Part shown: one piece after another, positions 33,101 through 46,244 of the stretch
How the letters are laid out: each line of letters begins with the position of its first letter
Numbering within the stretch: the stretch's first letter is position 1
Assembly (NCBI GenBank): GCA_030323885.1
Contig: CM059199.1
Coordinates: 124,001-188,000 of the forward strand
Source: Branchipolynoe longqiensis
Lineage: Eukaryota > Annelida > Polychaeta > Phyllodocida > Polynoidae
Reading direction: 5' to 3'
Length of the DNA stretch: 64,000 nt
Position numbers and translations under genes: made by a program
The notes under the pieces: model-generated
What the model was told of the DNA's origin: nothing
Databases searched by the model: none
What the model saw: the letters and a program-made list of their open reading frames with translations, nothing else

Positions 33101-36100
33101 TGTCTTTAAATTTGCATAATCCAATGAAAGCATCAAAAGAGCAAGACTTGTAATCAGAAATGTTGTGTAGAAAAAGAAAGGATCAACACAGTCATGCATA
33201 TCAATATCAATATCAATATGCATCAACACAGTGGCGTTCTCTGTGGCGGAGTGGTTAGAGTGTCTCACTTTTTTCTAGGTCAGACTCCTATTCTGAGGGT
33301 CGGCGGTTCGATTCCCCATGCCCCCAGCTCTGCCAATTTGGATTTCCACCACTGTGTATAACTTACAGCGTCATCAAAGGCTGGTTGCTCTCATACCATG
33401 TCTATGTGGTGTGGGAGGTTAAAAATCCCTTGGGTCGGTAAAAGTGTAGACTCGGACTTTCTGTCGACCAGCAGTGGAGTGGGGAAGACCAGTCGTCTGT
33501 GACTGGGATTTCCCCTACTTGGGACAACTAATGTACCAAAAAAAAAAGAAGAAAAAGAGAGACAAATAAGTGTTCACACTTCCTGTCTACCATTCGCTAT
33601 ATCGCTATATGACGAGTAAAGCAAGCAATATTTGGTCATGTCCTGTGTGTATCAATATGGTGAATATTTTAGTCAATAGTGCAATTTGTATGATGTGGTA
33701 ATCTTTTTTTCTTTGTGATGAATTTATTTACCCTGCTCATAACATATAAGTGTGTTAATACTTGTTTTCACTGTTGGGCCGCACTAGTCCAATTTGATTC
33801 AAGTCTTGCTTCTTGTTTATGGCTTGTAGCTGTTTGTAGATTGCAGACGGTCCAAAATCCAGCTTTCACTATACTTTGTGTTAATCCATTTAAACATCAT
33901 CTGTATTTCTGTTACATTATTTTTTAGTAGTTTCTTAAACACTGATATGTTTTCTGCGTTTTGTATTGCAGCTGGAAGTATATTCCAAATATTGCCACTC
34001 GTAATGTGCATTATCTATATAATGCTTATATGTTGGTGCATATATATATAATACATGTACTTTTAAAGAAAATAAGGCAGAAACTCAGAACCATTGGACA
34101 AGACAACTGTAATTATATTGTAACTGAGTTAGACTTCTGCTGACTTTCGTTATTTATTAGATTTTTTCTCAACTCAATTTCAGTGGGTCTGACAAGTTCA
34201 GAGGTGCCAAGTAGATAAGACTGAGATCTCCCTAATACACAATTAGAGAGATCTCCCTAATACACAATTAGGGTGATCTCCCTAATACACACATTGTAAA
34301 TGGGGAGAAATGGCATGGCCGAAGGAGGGAAGGCGCGGCTGAGGGGGTCGCCCCCTCCCACAGATGGGGCCCGGGGGACATTTTGAAAAGTGACATAGAA
34401 ATGGTGCATTCTGGTGCATTTTGACGAAAAATATGCATAAAAATCAAAAATTCAAATAAAACAAGCTAAAATGATTCTATGATGTGAGATTACAAACAAA
34501 TTAAAGTGGGAAATTGGGGGTATTTTGCTATATTTTAGGAAGATCTCCCACGAAATCGGGGGACTTAACGCTTCTGCTACTACAGTTACTAGTTGATGAC
34601 TCAGCACTTTTATCAGTCGCCACATCTCACTGTGTGTTCTTGTAGGAAACCTCACCCACGAGTGTTTCTACAACTCAGACAACTCCTGGAGGAAGAGCAG
34701 CAACGGACTTCTCTACAACCACTGCGGCTGTCATCTCCACAACCGCAGGTTCGCTTGCGAATATTTGATAACTTGCTACCATGATACCAAATATACATAT
34801 TTTGGTAGGCTGATTGCCTGTTCTTGACCTTACTATAAAAAGGTTGACGAAGTTATCGAATTGGTGTTATAGATGTAAACATGTTCTATATACAAAAGGT
34901 TATCATGCAGTTACCCAACTGTTTCTCAACTGGTAGTGGTATTTTTCACTGAGATGTATTTAGAATAATATTGTTCTATCTGCTTTGCTATCATGCACTT
35001 ACACAGCTTCAGTCCTCTTTATCTCGAAAGCACCATTTTGTCAGATAGAACCTTTTTATAGTCAGGTCGCATGTTGTTATTCCGGTCCTACAATAGATAG
35101 CATTTGCTAAGGATGGTTATGGTAATATGTATCACTCTTGTATCCAAAGCTTGTTGAGTCATGACAAAACACCAAAAGGCCAGTCATCGGATGTAATATG
35201 TAAATATAGCGATCGATAATTGTAGAATTTTATGAAAATAAATTTTCTTTTTCACTCTAGCAGACAAATATCTGTTCACAATTTTTTTAATCCACTATAA
35301 TAGGAAAATATATCTTCAATATAATAGGAAAATATATAAATGCTGACAAAAGGAGAAGAAAATACTTCAATAAAATGGGAAAATAAATCCTCGCAAAACA
35401 TAAGTTTAAAAAAACCAAAATAACCCCTATCCTTGCACTTGGTTCGTGTAGTTAACAGTATGTGGTCTTGTAGCTATCAGTATGTGCTTCACACCTCCCC
35501 CTAGCGGTGTGGTGGTCCGCCTGGTCTGCCTGTAGCGCCACCTGTGGCCGCGGAGTGCAAATGCGTAGCGCCTTCTGCCGGAACAACGCGGCGCAGCTGG
35601 ACGCATGCGCACCACAAACCGGAAACGGCATGCAGTCGCGCACCTGTCACATGGGCAAATGCGCAGGTATGTCAGTCATTATTTTAGATACTGGGTAGAT
35701 AAAAGATTCACCACATACTGCAGTAGGCTAAGTAGGGAGCGGTGAAGAACAACCCTATATAAAAGCTTGTGAAATTATTCTACATGCTGGATAAATGAAA
35801 TGAGCAGATAAATTCTTAATTTGAGAAGCAAAATATATTCTTCACATATTTCTTAATATTTACCCACTACATTGGATTTGAAAAATATAATAAAACATGT
35901 AGTTTAATAGACCTTAAAAGTGAAATCGATGGCATTCTATGATCGCCATCTTTTCTTTTTGCATTCTCACCCACTTCACCAGCTCTGTGCTGATATAAGT
36001 AGCCATTGGATACTGGAACCAGGAATTCCACTTCGCAATTTTCGCCCTGTATTTAAACGGCGTTGTCATTCACCGCTACTGTAAGTTTGGGATGAATCTT

Positions 36101-39100
36101 TTATCTCGATACAGGGTTGAAAGATCTTCGCGTTTTCACAGATTTCCACCATTTATTATATTCACCGATTAACGTTCATAAAATATCAAAGTATATATGA
36201 CAGCAATTGGTTGATCTTAGATGTTGCTAGAACATAAAATGCTAGATAAAAGATTCACCTCTGTCTCAGAAATGAGGTTCTGGGAGGAATAGAACCCGAA
36301 CAAGAAAAAAATTGATATGGGTGATAATACAGTTACAATAAGGACAGTTCAAAACTGACTTCTGGACTTTTGGACTTTTGGAGATCCGGGGATCCGAACA
36401 CATGGGTCTGTGGGTTTGAATCCTAGTTGAGTCAAACCGATGACCTAAAAATTGATAATTGTTGCTTCCTAGCCAGTCGCTCGGCCTTATTAGCATAGGG
36501 CAAGGATTGGTTGGCTCAGTGTCAGGATTATGTGACAGTGTGATATCAGGTCATGGTGCTGGTGGCCTGGTCTTCCAGTGGGGCAGCACTATAAAGCCAC
36601 CATAAGTGCACACTGTCACAAGTAGGTACCTGTACTCATATGACCTTAGATGTTGATATGACGTAAAACAACAAACAAACAAACAACAAAAGACAGTCCT
36701 CATCCCATGAAAGCAAATAAGTGTTCACACTTCCTGTCTACCATTCGCTATATCGCTATATCGAAAGAATATTTGCATTTACGCCGTTGGTTCTGCCCGA
36801 ACCCGCTAGGTGGCGCCAACGGCTTGGCCTGTCTAATTTCCGCGTTTTTTTGCCAGAGACCACTTTCATTCTTACGAAACCTGACACACACACCTATTTA
36901 CCTCCTACACTGCTCTGTGACTAAGCCCTTAAACCCCTTCAAATACCATGATAGTTTACACTGTCATCGGCTGTACAGTGAAATGAGACAAACAAATTTA
37001 TGCATTGAACAAATGTTCGTCGGTGACAGGGCTTCTTCATCTAGTTACTCCCTCAGCACTGTCTCTGAGACAGGGCTGCTATACAACCTCAGTAGACAAA
37101 AATATCGGAAAGCTGAGTTATGCAAATAACCACATGATTTTACAATCTCATGTTCCAAATATATTGTTCAAATACTTATTTACTACAGCCTGCTACATTT
37201 GGAGTGGAGAATTCATTGAAGTACGCAGCTTAATAGACTTTAAGTGGACGTAGTTGAATGTAGTGGAGGCTAACGTAGTTGAACATAGTTGAACATAGTT
37301 GAACATAGTTGAACATAGTTGAACGTAGTTGAACATAGTTGAACGTAGTTGAACATAGTTGAACATAGTTGAACATAGTTGAACGTAGTTGAACGTAGTT
37401 GAACGTAGTTGAACGTAGTTGAACGTAGTTGAACGTAGTTGAACGTAGTTGAACGTAGTTGAACGTACAGGCATCCATAGTTGTCCTTGACGTTAACTTT
37501 GTAATAATGTGGGTGAGCCGTGATCTCTGATTTAATTTTTGGACATGTTCAAAAGAGCAGTAGGTTAGAGGCTGAATTTTGAATGTAGTAGAATGTACCT
37601 CTTAATGTACTCTAGCGTACTCTAGCGTAATCTAGTGTACTTTGACCCACACAAAACCATGGCCGTTCTATGTCGTGCATGCCGTTGTCACATAGCCGTC
37701 AGTGGATTTAGTTGAACGTAGTTGAATGTAGTGGAGGCTAACATAGTTGAAAGTAGTTGAATTATTTGAACGTACACAGCATCCGTGCCGTAACGTATTT
37801 ATCTGTATCATTCGGTGGCAAAATATACCGTACCTTAATGTATTTCAACATAGTTTAACAAACTTACACCACGTTTGACCCACGTTAGCCTCGGCTACGT
37901 TCACCCACGTTCAACTACGTTCAATAACGGCTATGTGACCAGGACTTGAGAGTCTAATCGTGAGCATTCAGTGGTCGCCATCTTGGTTTTTTTTTCATTC
38001 TGTCCCAGGTCAGCAACTCTATGTCAATATAGATAAACATTGCAAACTATGACGATGACATCCACAGCTTGTTTATTGTTGATTGATATAATTTTTGCTC
38101 GGATTTAAACATAGTTGTCATTCACCACTACCTTATACGGGGGTGAATATTGTATCTAGCTAGAGTTCGCCATTCGCAGGAGTCGCTGAAGACTGGAACT
38201 GCTTCACCTTGAAATAACTAATATTCACCACTAGGGTTCACAATGCAACACCACCAAGCCCGATGGCCGAAGCAGTAAAGCACATTGTGTGGGAGATCGG
38301 GAGTTCAATTCCTAGTCAAGTCAAACCAATGACTTACAAAATTGATACTTGTCATTTCCTAGCTTGGCACTCTGCATTAACAGGATAGAGCAATGATGGG
38401 TTAGCTCAGTGTCAGGATAATGTGACTGGGTGGATATTGGTTCATGGTGCTGGCGGCCTGATTTCCCTGCGGGGCAGCACTATAATTAGTCGCCATGAAT
38501 GCGTACTGTCATATGTCAGTACCCATCCTGAGATGACCTTAGATGTCGCCAGGACGTAGAACTCCAACAACCAACCAATGCAGCGCGTGCACACCGCCTG
38601 TCGATCTCTATCGCGCTTTTTCCCCCTCACAGAGCGCTGCTACCCCAGGTGCCGGCGGCGGGGCGGTGTGTGCGTGCACCCGGGGCGCTGTGCATGCCGG
38701 GCCGGCCACTACGGCACAGCCTGCCAACACGGTCAGTATAAGTATAAGTATAAATGTACGCAAGCAGGTAACACAACAGGCGCTGCCCATAGCAGAATCA
38801 GCCGTCAATGTTTGCTATATTAGTCATGTGTATATATGCTTGTGAAATGCTGATATATATTATATATTATATATTATATATTATATATTATATATATATA
38901 CAAAATAAAAGCGAATGTGGGTGTTTGTTTGTCTCGTGGTTCACAATAAAAACCATGTTGCCTTACAATGATCCCAAATTGATTTTATAGTTTGTTGGCA
39001 TTTTTTGTATAGCTTACTTTGCATACTCCAATAAATTGTTTAATAGACTACATTGCCATTCCGGCAGCGCAGTGCATTGTGGGATGCGTGGAAGAAAAAC

Positions 39101-42100
39101 AAACTCATGAGAAGCACATGGCACATGCTAATACACTGGGTGCAGCTATGAAATGTGATAGTTTCAGCTCATCTCAGCTCTTGTTTGAAACATAGAATAC
39201 CAATTAAAAAAATATATAGGCCCTATAATAAATTAAGATATTAATCTTTTATCCAGCATTGCGTTTACATCAATATAATCAGCACATCTTACGCCATGTG
39301 CATTTAGATTTAGACAAATCTGGTCACTCAGACTAGTGTTAGGGCCATAGCCAGAGTCAGTTTGACATATTTTATTCATGTTTTTATTTATATCCTATGG
39401 TTAATGACATATGTAGAACTAGAAAATGAGTAGGGTTAATCAGATATTGGTTAGATATTTCTTTGAAATAAGTTTTTGTTGACACATTTGGCATTTTAAT
39501 ATTTAGAACATGAATGGCTTATGTCTAGTCAATGGTGATGTAAATATCAGCCTGTAAAGTGACTGAAATTGTAGGTTTTTTTGCTCAAAATGCTTAATTA
39601 TAGAGAGTTGTGTCTTAAACTTATTCATTATATTATTATATTGCGTCCATCCATCCATGTTTGTGCCAAATTGTTATGTATTTTGCTTAATTTTGAATAA
39701 AATTGAAGTTTTGGCCTACGCGTATCGGCAAACTCACTGGCTGTATGCCTTTGCTTTGCTGCTAGCACCATTTTTAGCGCATGCGCAGTCGGAACGGTAA
39801 TCTCATCTATTATTAAAATGTATTTTGTAATATTTATTCTAAGCCCTTAGTTACATAAAGTTGAAGGCCCAAGCAGCCCTCCATAGGAGGACATTTTAAA
39901 GTCTGCATGGAGTGTGGCTTTTAAACTTGTGTACTCATAAATATAAGTAAGGATATTATATACTTATACAGGTTGACCATCACAAATCTAGCATCATTGG
40001 GTGTCGGATAAGTGATTCAGCCGGATAACTGATTATTACATTAGAATGCACTTTATCCAACACCTAACCACTCCATCCGACCATTAAAATACCCCGTAAA
40101 TCAGTACCTGTTAGTTGATAAAGGAAAAAGACAAATTGAATATCAGGAACTGATGATGATAGTCACAGCTCATCTGAGAGAGCAGATGTTGAAGGCACTG
40201 GATTTTGAAGCGTTGAATCCTCATTCATTATTTGAAGAGTTCAGGTGGAAAACCACGTAAACGATCCCAAATTTGAAGTAAAATAACAGATTTTTAGCTG
40301 AAAATAATTGTATCCTCACTAATTCCACTTTTCTTGTCATGTCATGATTCTGGAGCAATGAGCAAAAAAGTAGGAAAGTGAAAAAAAAACACTCTTTGAA
40401 GGCTTAATTCCAATATTTACCTCACTTTTTGGATTGGCGTTTACAGGGTTTTGTGCCTGAACTCTTCATTTCTTGTTCACTTATAAAACTGACTGGGAAA
40501 TTTGCAATTGCTCTATTAGAGTGGGGCTGTCACATTACGACGTTTCTCTCCAACGCGCGTCGACGTGTGTCACTTTTGGGCGAAACGTCGGGACACGTCG
40601 GGAAGCGTTATGCGCACATTAGGCGCGTGTCGGTACACGTCGGTACCACATGTTGGCATGCTGGAATAACGTAATGCGAGCGCATGAGGGTCGTTTCCAC
40701 ACTTTGCGCCAAACTGTTGCATTGTTGTTTTACGTCCTAGCAACATCTAAGGTCATATCAGGATGGCGCGCCAAACGTTTTTTTTTTTTTTTCTCATGCA
40801 TCGATATACGTTACAACAACGTCGGCCGCACAATACCAACACGTTGCGCTGACGTCAAACTTTTTCCCACCGAGCCGAAAAGTTTGACGTTTCTCGACTT
40901 TTTTGCGCGTTGGCGGCACGCTGGCGAGAAGCGTTGTAATGTGACAGCACCATAAAAATTAGTGACAGATTACTGATTGAACTGGATAACTGATTGTCGG
41001 ATAAGCGATGATCACCCTGTGCATATGTAATTAGAGCATACCTTGTCACCCTAATCACTCCTGTTTTTCTTCTTTAAAAAAAAAGAAGTTTAATGTAAAA
41101 TAGAGAATGTAAAATAGAGAATTAATTAATTACTCGGTTTCAATATTTGTCCTTATTCAGTGTCATGTCGACCGGGCTGTTACAATGGCGGCGTCTGCAG
41201 AATTCCGGATGTCTGCTCCTGCGCAGTAGGTTACACCGGAAACCAGTGTCAACATGGTGCGTTCCTGTTCTCTGTGCTACTACTCATCTGACGCGATCAT
41301 TTGTAGACTTGCTCTTTGATTGTTGTTATTTTTCGTCCTAGCAACATCTAAGGTCATATCAGGATGGGTACCGACGTGTGACAGTGTGCACTCATGGCAA
41401 CTATGTAGTGCTGCCCCACTGGGAAATCAGGTCACTGACACCATGACCCAATATCCCACTCAGTGACATTATCCTGACACTGAGCTAACCAGTCCTTGCC
41501 CTGTCCTATTAATGCTGAGTACATGGCTAAGAAGTAACACATATAAATGTTTAAGTCATCGGTTTGATTCGACCAGGGTTCGAACCCACAAACCGATGGG
41601 TTCGGATCCCCCGATCCCCCAAGACAGGAGACGGACACACAACTCATTCGGCAATCCTGTCTGGTCTTGTAGACTTGCTAATATATGAATATTTAATATG
41701 AAATAAACCAAATACATTTTTTTACCAGATGGGATGGCCAAATAAGTTGAGCACCTGCTTCCTGTTTTGGTAAGTCGTGGTATTCAAACCCACAGGTTCC
41801 AACCTTGACCAAGTCAAACGAATGACTTGAAAATCGATAGTTGTCGCTACCTAGCCTGATGTTCAGGATTACTAGTATAGGGCAAAGAGCAGTAGAATGA
41901 GGAAAAGCCAATAGACTACATCATGGTTCCGACTGCACATGCGCTGAAAACGGTGTTGGGAGCAAAGCAAAGGCGTACGGCTATTGAGTTTGCCGATACA
42001 CATAGGGCAAAACTGGCATTTTATTCAAAATAAATAGAAATGTATAACAATTTGCCACAAATATGGATGGAAGGATGCAATATAATAATATAATGAATAT

Positions 42101-45100
42101 GTTTAAGACACAACTCTCCATAATTAAGCATTTTGAGCATTCAGTCACTTTACAGGCTAATGTTTACATCACCATTGATTAGCCAGAAGTCATTCTTGTT
42201 CTAAATATTAAAATGTCAAATGTGTCAATAAAAACTTGTTTCAAAGAAATATATAACCAATTTCTGATTAACCCTACTCATTTTCTATTTCTACATATGG
42301 CATTAACCATAGGATATAAAAAAAAACATGAATAAAATAAATAAAACTGACTGGCTATGGCTCTAACACTAGTCTGAGTGCCTAGAATTGTATCAATCTA
42401 AATGCACATGACAAAAGATGTGCTGATTATATTGATCTAAATGCAATGCTGGATAAAAGATTAATATCTTAATTTATTTTATATATTTTTTTAGCTGGTA
42501 TTCTATGTTTCAAACAAGAGCTGAGATGAGCTGAAATTTAGCACATTTCATAGCTGCACCCAGTGTATTAGCATGTGCCATGTGCTTCTCGTGGGTTTGT
42601 TTTGCTCTGCCACGCCACTGGAACCGTGATGTAGTCTATTGTATGAGATGTAGATTTCTACTGCTTCAAGTTGCCTACTCTGATGGTTTTGAGTTCCTGT
42701 CGTTTTCTAAGGTAAATATATTAGGTTGATTGTTATAATCTAGCTTACGTTAGTTTGAAGTAACCTATTTTAAATGATTAAGTTTTGAAATATTTGAAGT
42801 GCAAACATGCCAAATTTATTTTGGCAAGCATGCAAAAACTCATAGACTTTTGCAGTAACACGTTCAATTAAATTGCCTCAGTATTCCCGTCTATGTGGTG
42901 ACAAATGCTTAATAAGTCCACCAGAATCTAAGTTAGGTATATGTAGAATCAAATCTAGGTAATTGTGTTGGTTTTGAACTTTTCATGTTTTAATCGGACT
43001 ATGCAACTTTAATTAAAGTTGCATAGTCCGATGGTTTTGAATTTCAGAATTTTTCTGAGATAAATATATTAGATCGATCACTAGTTTCTACTTTAAATTA
43101 GTTCAAGTTACTTTTATTTCAAATGGTAAACTTTTTAGATATTTTTACTGCAAACATGGAAAATTAGTTTTGGCAAGCTTGCCACAACTCTGACACCATA
43201 GACTTCTGCGGTAGCAGGTTCTGTTAAATTGACTCCGTATTGCCTTCTACGCAGAAATAAATGCTTAATAAGTACATCAGTATCTAAGTTAGATATGTAA
43301 AATCAAATCTATATAATTGGTTTGGTTTTAAAAATTTGATATTTCATCGGACTATGCAGCTGTAACTAATGTACACCAACTAATGTATGATATTAATAAT
43401 GATAATATACAGGAGGAAGACAGTAACACATATTGAGTGGGATATTGACTCATGTCCACAGCTAGCTGCTTACAGCTCTGTATCATGTACAAGGCGGTTA
43501 ATTAACCCTATAGAAGAGATGTTGGAAGGCGGGGTTATGGACATAACCACATGAATTTGCAATCTAACATGCTAAATATATCGTTCAAATACTTATCTAT
43601 CGTAACCTGCTATTTTTGGAGTGAAGAATTTTGTTTAATCATGTAGATTAATAGACGTCGAATCGAGAGCATCCAGAGGCTGCCATCTTGGGTGTTTTCT
43701 TTGCATTCTCTCCCACAGCATCAACTATACGCCAATACAGATAAACACTGGATGCTGGAACAAGGACATTCAGTTTGTTGATTCATAGTAAAGCAGTTTG
43801 GTTTAGAGAAGGTCACTATTCACCCGTACATTTTTTCCCCATTTATATTACACACATCTTCTACAAGATTTCAAATGATTACCCATATTATAATGCGTTT
43901 AGATCTCATCTGTGGCAGTGAAATAAATTTCACACATCCGACCGTGACTTAGTAATGTATATTATCCGATGGTTTTGAGTTTCTGTCTTATATCTTACAT
44001 AATTATATTATGGTAGTTGTAATAAGCCACTTCATATTAGTTTTGATGTTAACTGGTTACTTTTATTTCAATAGGTTAATTTTGGAGATATTTGAAGTGA
44101 AATCATGTCAAATTAATTTGGATAAGCATTTCAAAATGCTGGACAAATAGGCTTCAGAAGTGACAGGTTCTATTAAATTGACTTAGTATTCCATAGAAGT
44201 TCTCTGCAACAATACATGTTTAATAAGAGCACTGCTATTTAAGTTGGAAATGTAGGATCAATTACAGATAAGTGCTTTGATTTCAAAAGTACAGTACAAC
44301 CCCGTTAAACCAAGCTCGGTTCAACCAAACGATCGGTTAATCCAATCTTTTTTCGGCAGCCTGGCAAAATGCTACCATTTATCATATAAAAAGTTGGTTA
44401 AACCAAAGTTGGGTAATCCAAATTATCGGTTAATCCAAACAAAATTGTCGGCATCAGGCCACTTCCGGTACAGTTAAACCAAACTTTCATGTGGTTTTAA
44501 GGTCATTTAAGACTTTTTTATATGATAAATTGTAGTATTTTGCCAGGTCGCCAACAAGGTTTTGATTAACCGATCGTTTGATGTAACCGAGGTTGGTTTA
44601 ATAGGATTAAACTGTATATACATAAAAAAAACAATAATCATAGTGTCCACATACATTGTACATTCATAATGCACCCCCGTGTTTGCCAAAGCCAAGTCAA
44701 AGTCAAAGCTTGGTTAAACCAATGATCGGTTAATCCAAACGAATTTCTAGGGTCACTTCAAGTTTGGTTTAACGGGATTATACTGTATTATGATGTCATC
44801 AGTTCATACAGCTTTAACTTTAAAGCCGCATATCCCGATGAAAACATAACATTTTCTAAACCAAAACACTTATCTAGATTTGAACCCACATATCCAACTT
44901 AGATACTGGTGCACTTATTAAGTGGTTGTTGCTACATTGGCAGACATACTAATGCCAAGTACACACATACCGTTTACGATTCGCGCACTAGAACTCGCGA
45001 CTCGACCCGGCCCACTTAAAACTGAAAACGGGCCGATTCATTTTTTGAATCGCGAATCGCAATCGTAATCGGCCCGTTTTAGCCAAACAACTGTAGTTTT

Positions 45101-45607
45101 AAGTCGTGAAATCGCAATCGGTAGATGTGCTAGGGTGTCACACACCTAATGACTTTTGTGCGCGAAACGGGCCGTTTTAGATCGTAAACGGTAGGTGGGT
45201 GCGGATGAACGGTAGATGTGTACCTGGCATAAGTCAATTTAATACAGCATGTTCCTGCTGAAGGCTATTGCATTAGGGTTTTGACAAGCATGCCAAAATT
45301 CATTGACCATTTTTACATTTCAAATATCTCCTAAGTTTGCTGTTTAATATCAAAGTTACGTCAAACTGAAGATAGGTAGGTTATAACAATCACCCTAATA
45401 TATTTATCTCAGAAAATGACAAAAAGTCGAGGCAACTTTGACATAAATAATGCTTTCGCCAACAGCAGTCTGTGGTTCCAGTTGTGGCCGCGGAGGGCGC
45501 TGCGTGCGTCCGTCTGTCTGCGCATGTCTCTACGGCTACCAGGCCCCCTCCTGCACTCGTGAGTACAACACACGTGACGTCATAGGTACTGCTAGTGACG
45601 ACGCTGG

Positions 45608-45647
<40 letters not shown>

Positions 45648-45971
45648 TGAATGGTTGAAGGGTTTTATCTCAATATTTGCAATGGCATTTACAGAGGTTT
45701 TCACCTGGACTCCTCATATATACTTTGTATATATAAACATGTCTTAAACAATTACGGTTGACATCACATATGTACTGATACTTAAGTGGATCTATAATGT
45801 ATACATTTCTGATGTGTATGTAAATATATATATTATCAGAATCTATTAACATTTGAATATTCTTAATGGGGTAGTAAAGTCTTTTTGATTAAAGGCTAAT
45901 GGAAGCAAGCAGGAAATATAAACAGTTCTAATATATATATACATCGAGTTACACAGGTGCCATAGACTAGA

Positions 45972-46022
<51 letters not shown>

Positions 46023-46200
46023 CAGTAAAACCTTTCTAACCGACCACCTCCACAGATTGACCACTCCCCTATTTGGATCGCTTTATTTGGATCGCAACAA
46101 TACCATTGTAACCATATTCTAACTCCCTAAACCGACCACCTCCCTAAATGGACCAATTAAAGTCAGTCCCAAGGTCGGTCGACTTAGAGAGGTTTTACTG

Positions 46201-46244
<44 letters not shown>

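Noticed and set aside
37271..37468. CRISPR-like regular repeat
   Set aside because: No spacers: units are contiguous 10-mers. The sequence is animal nuclear DNA.
37193..37478. Repetitive reverse-strand protein of 93 codons
   Set aside because: A 10-bp tandem repeat is open in all three frames; not a gene.
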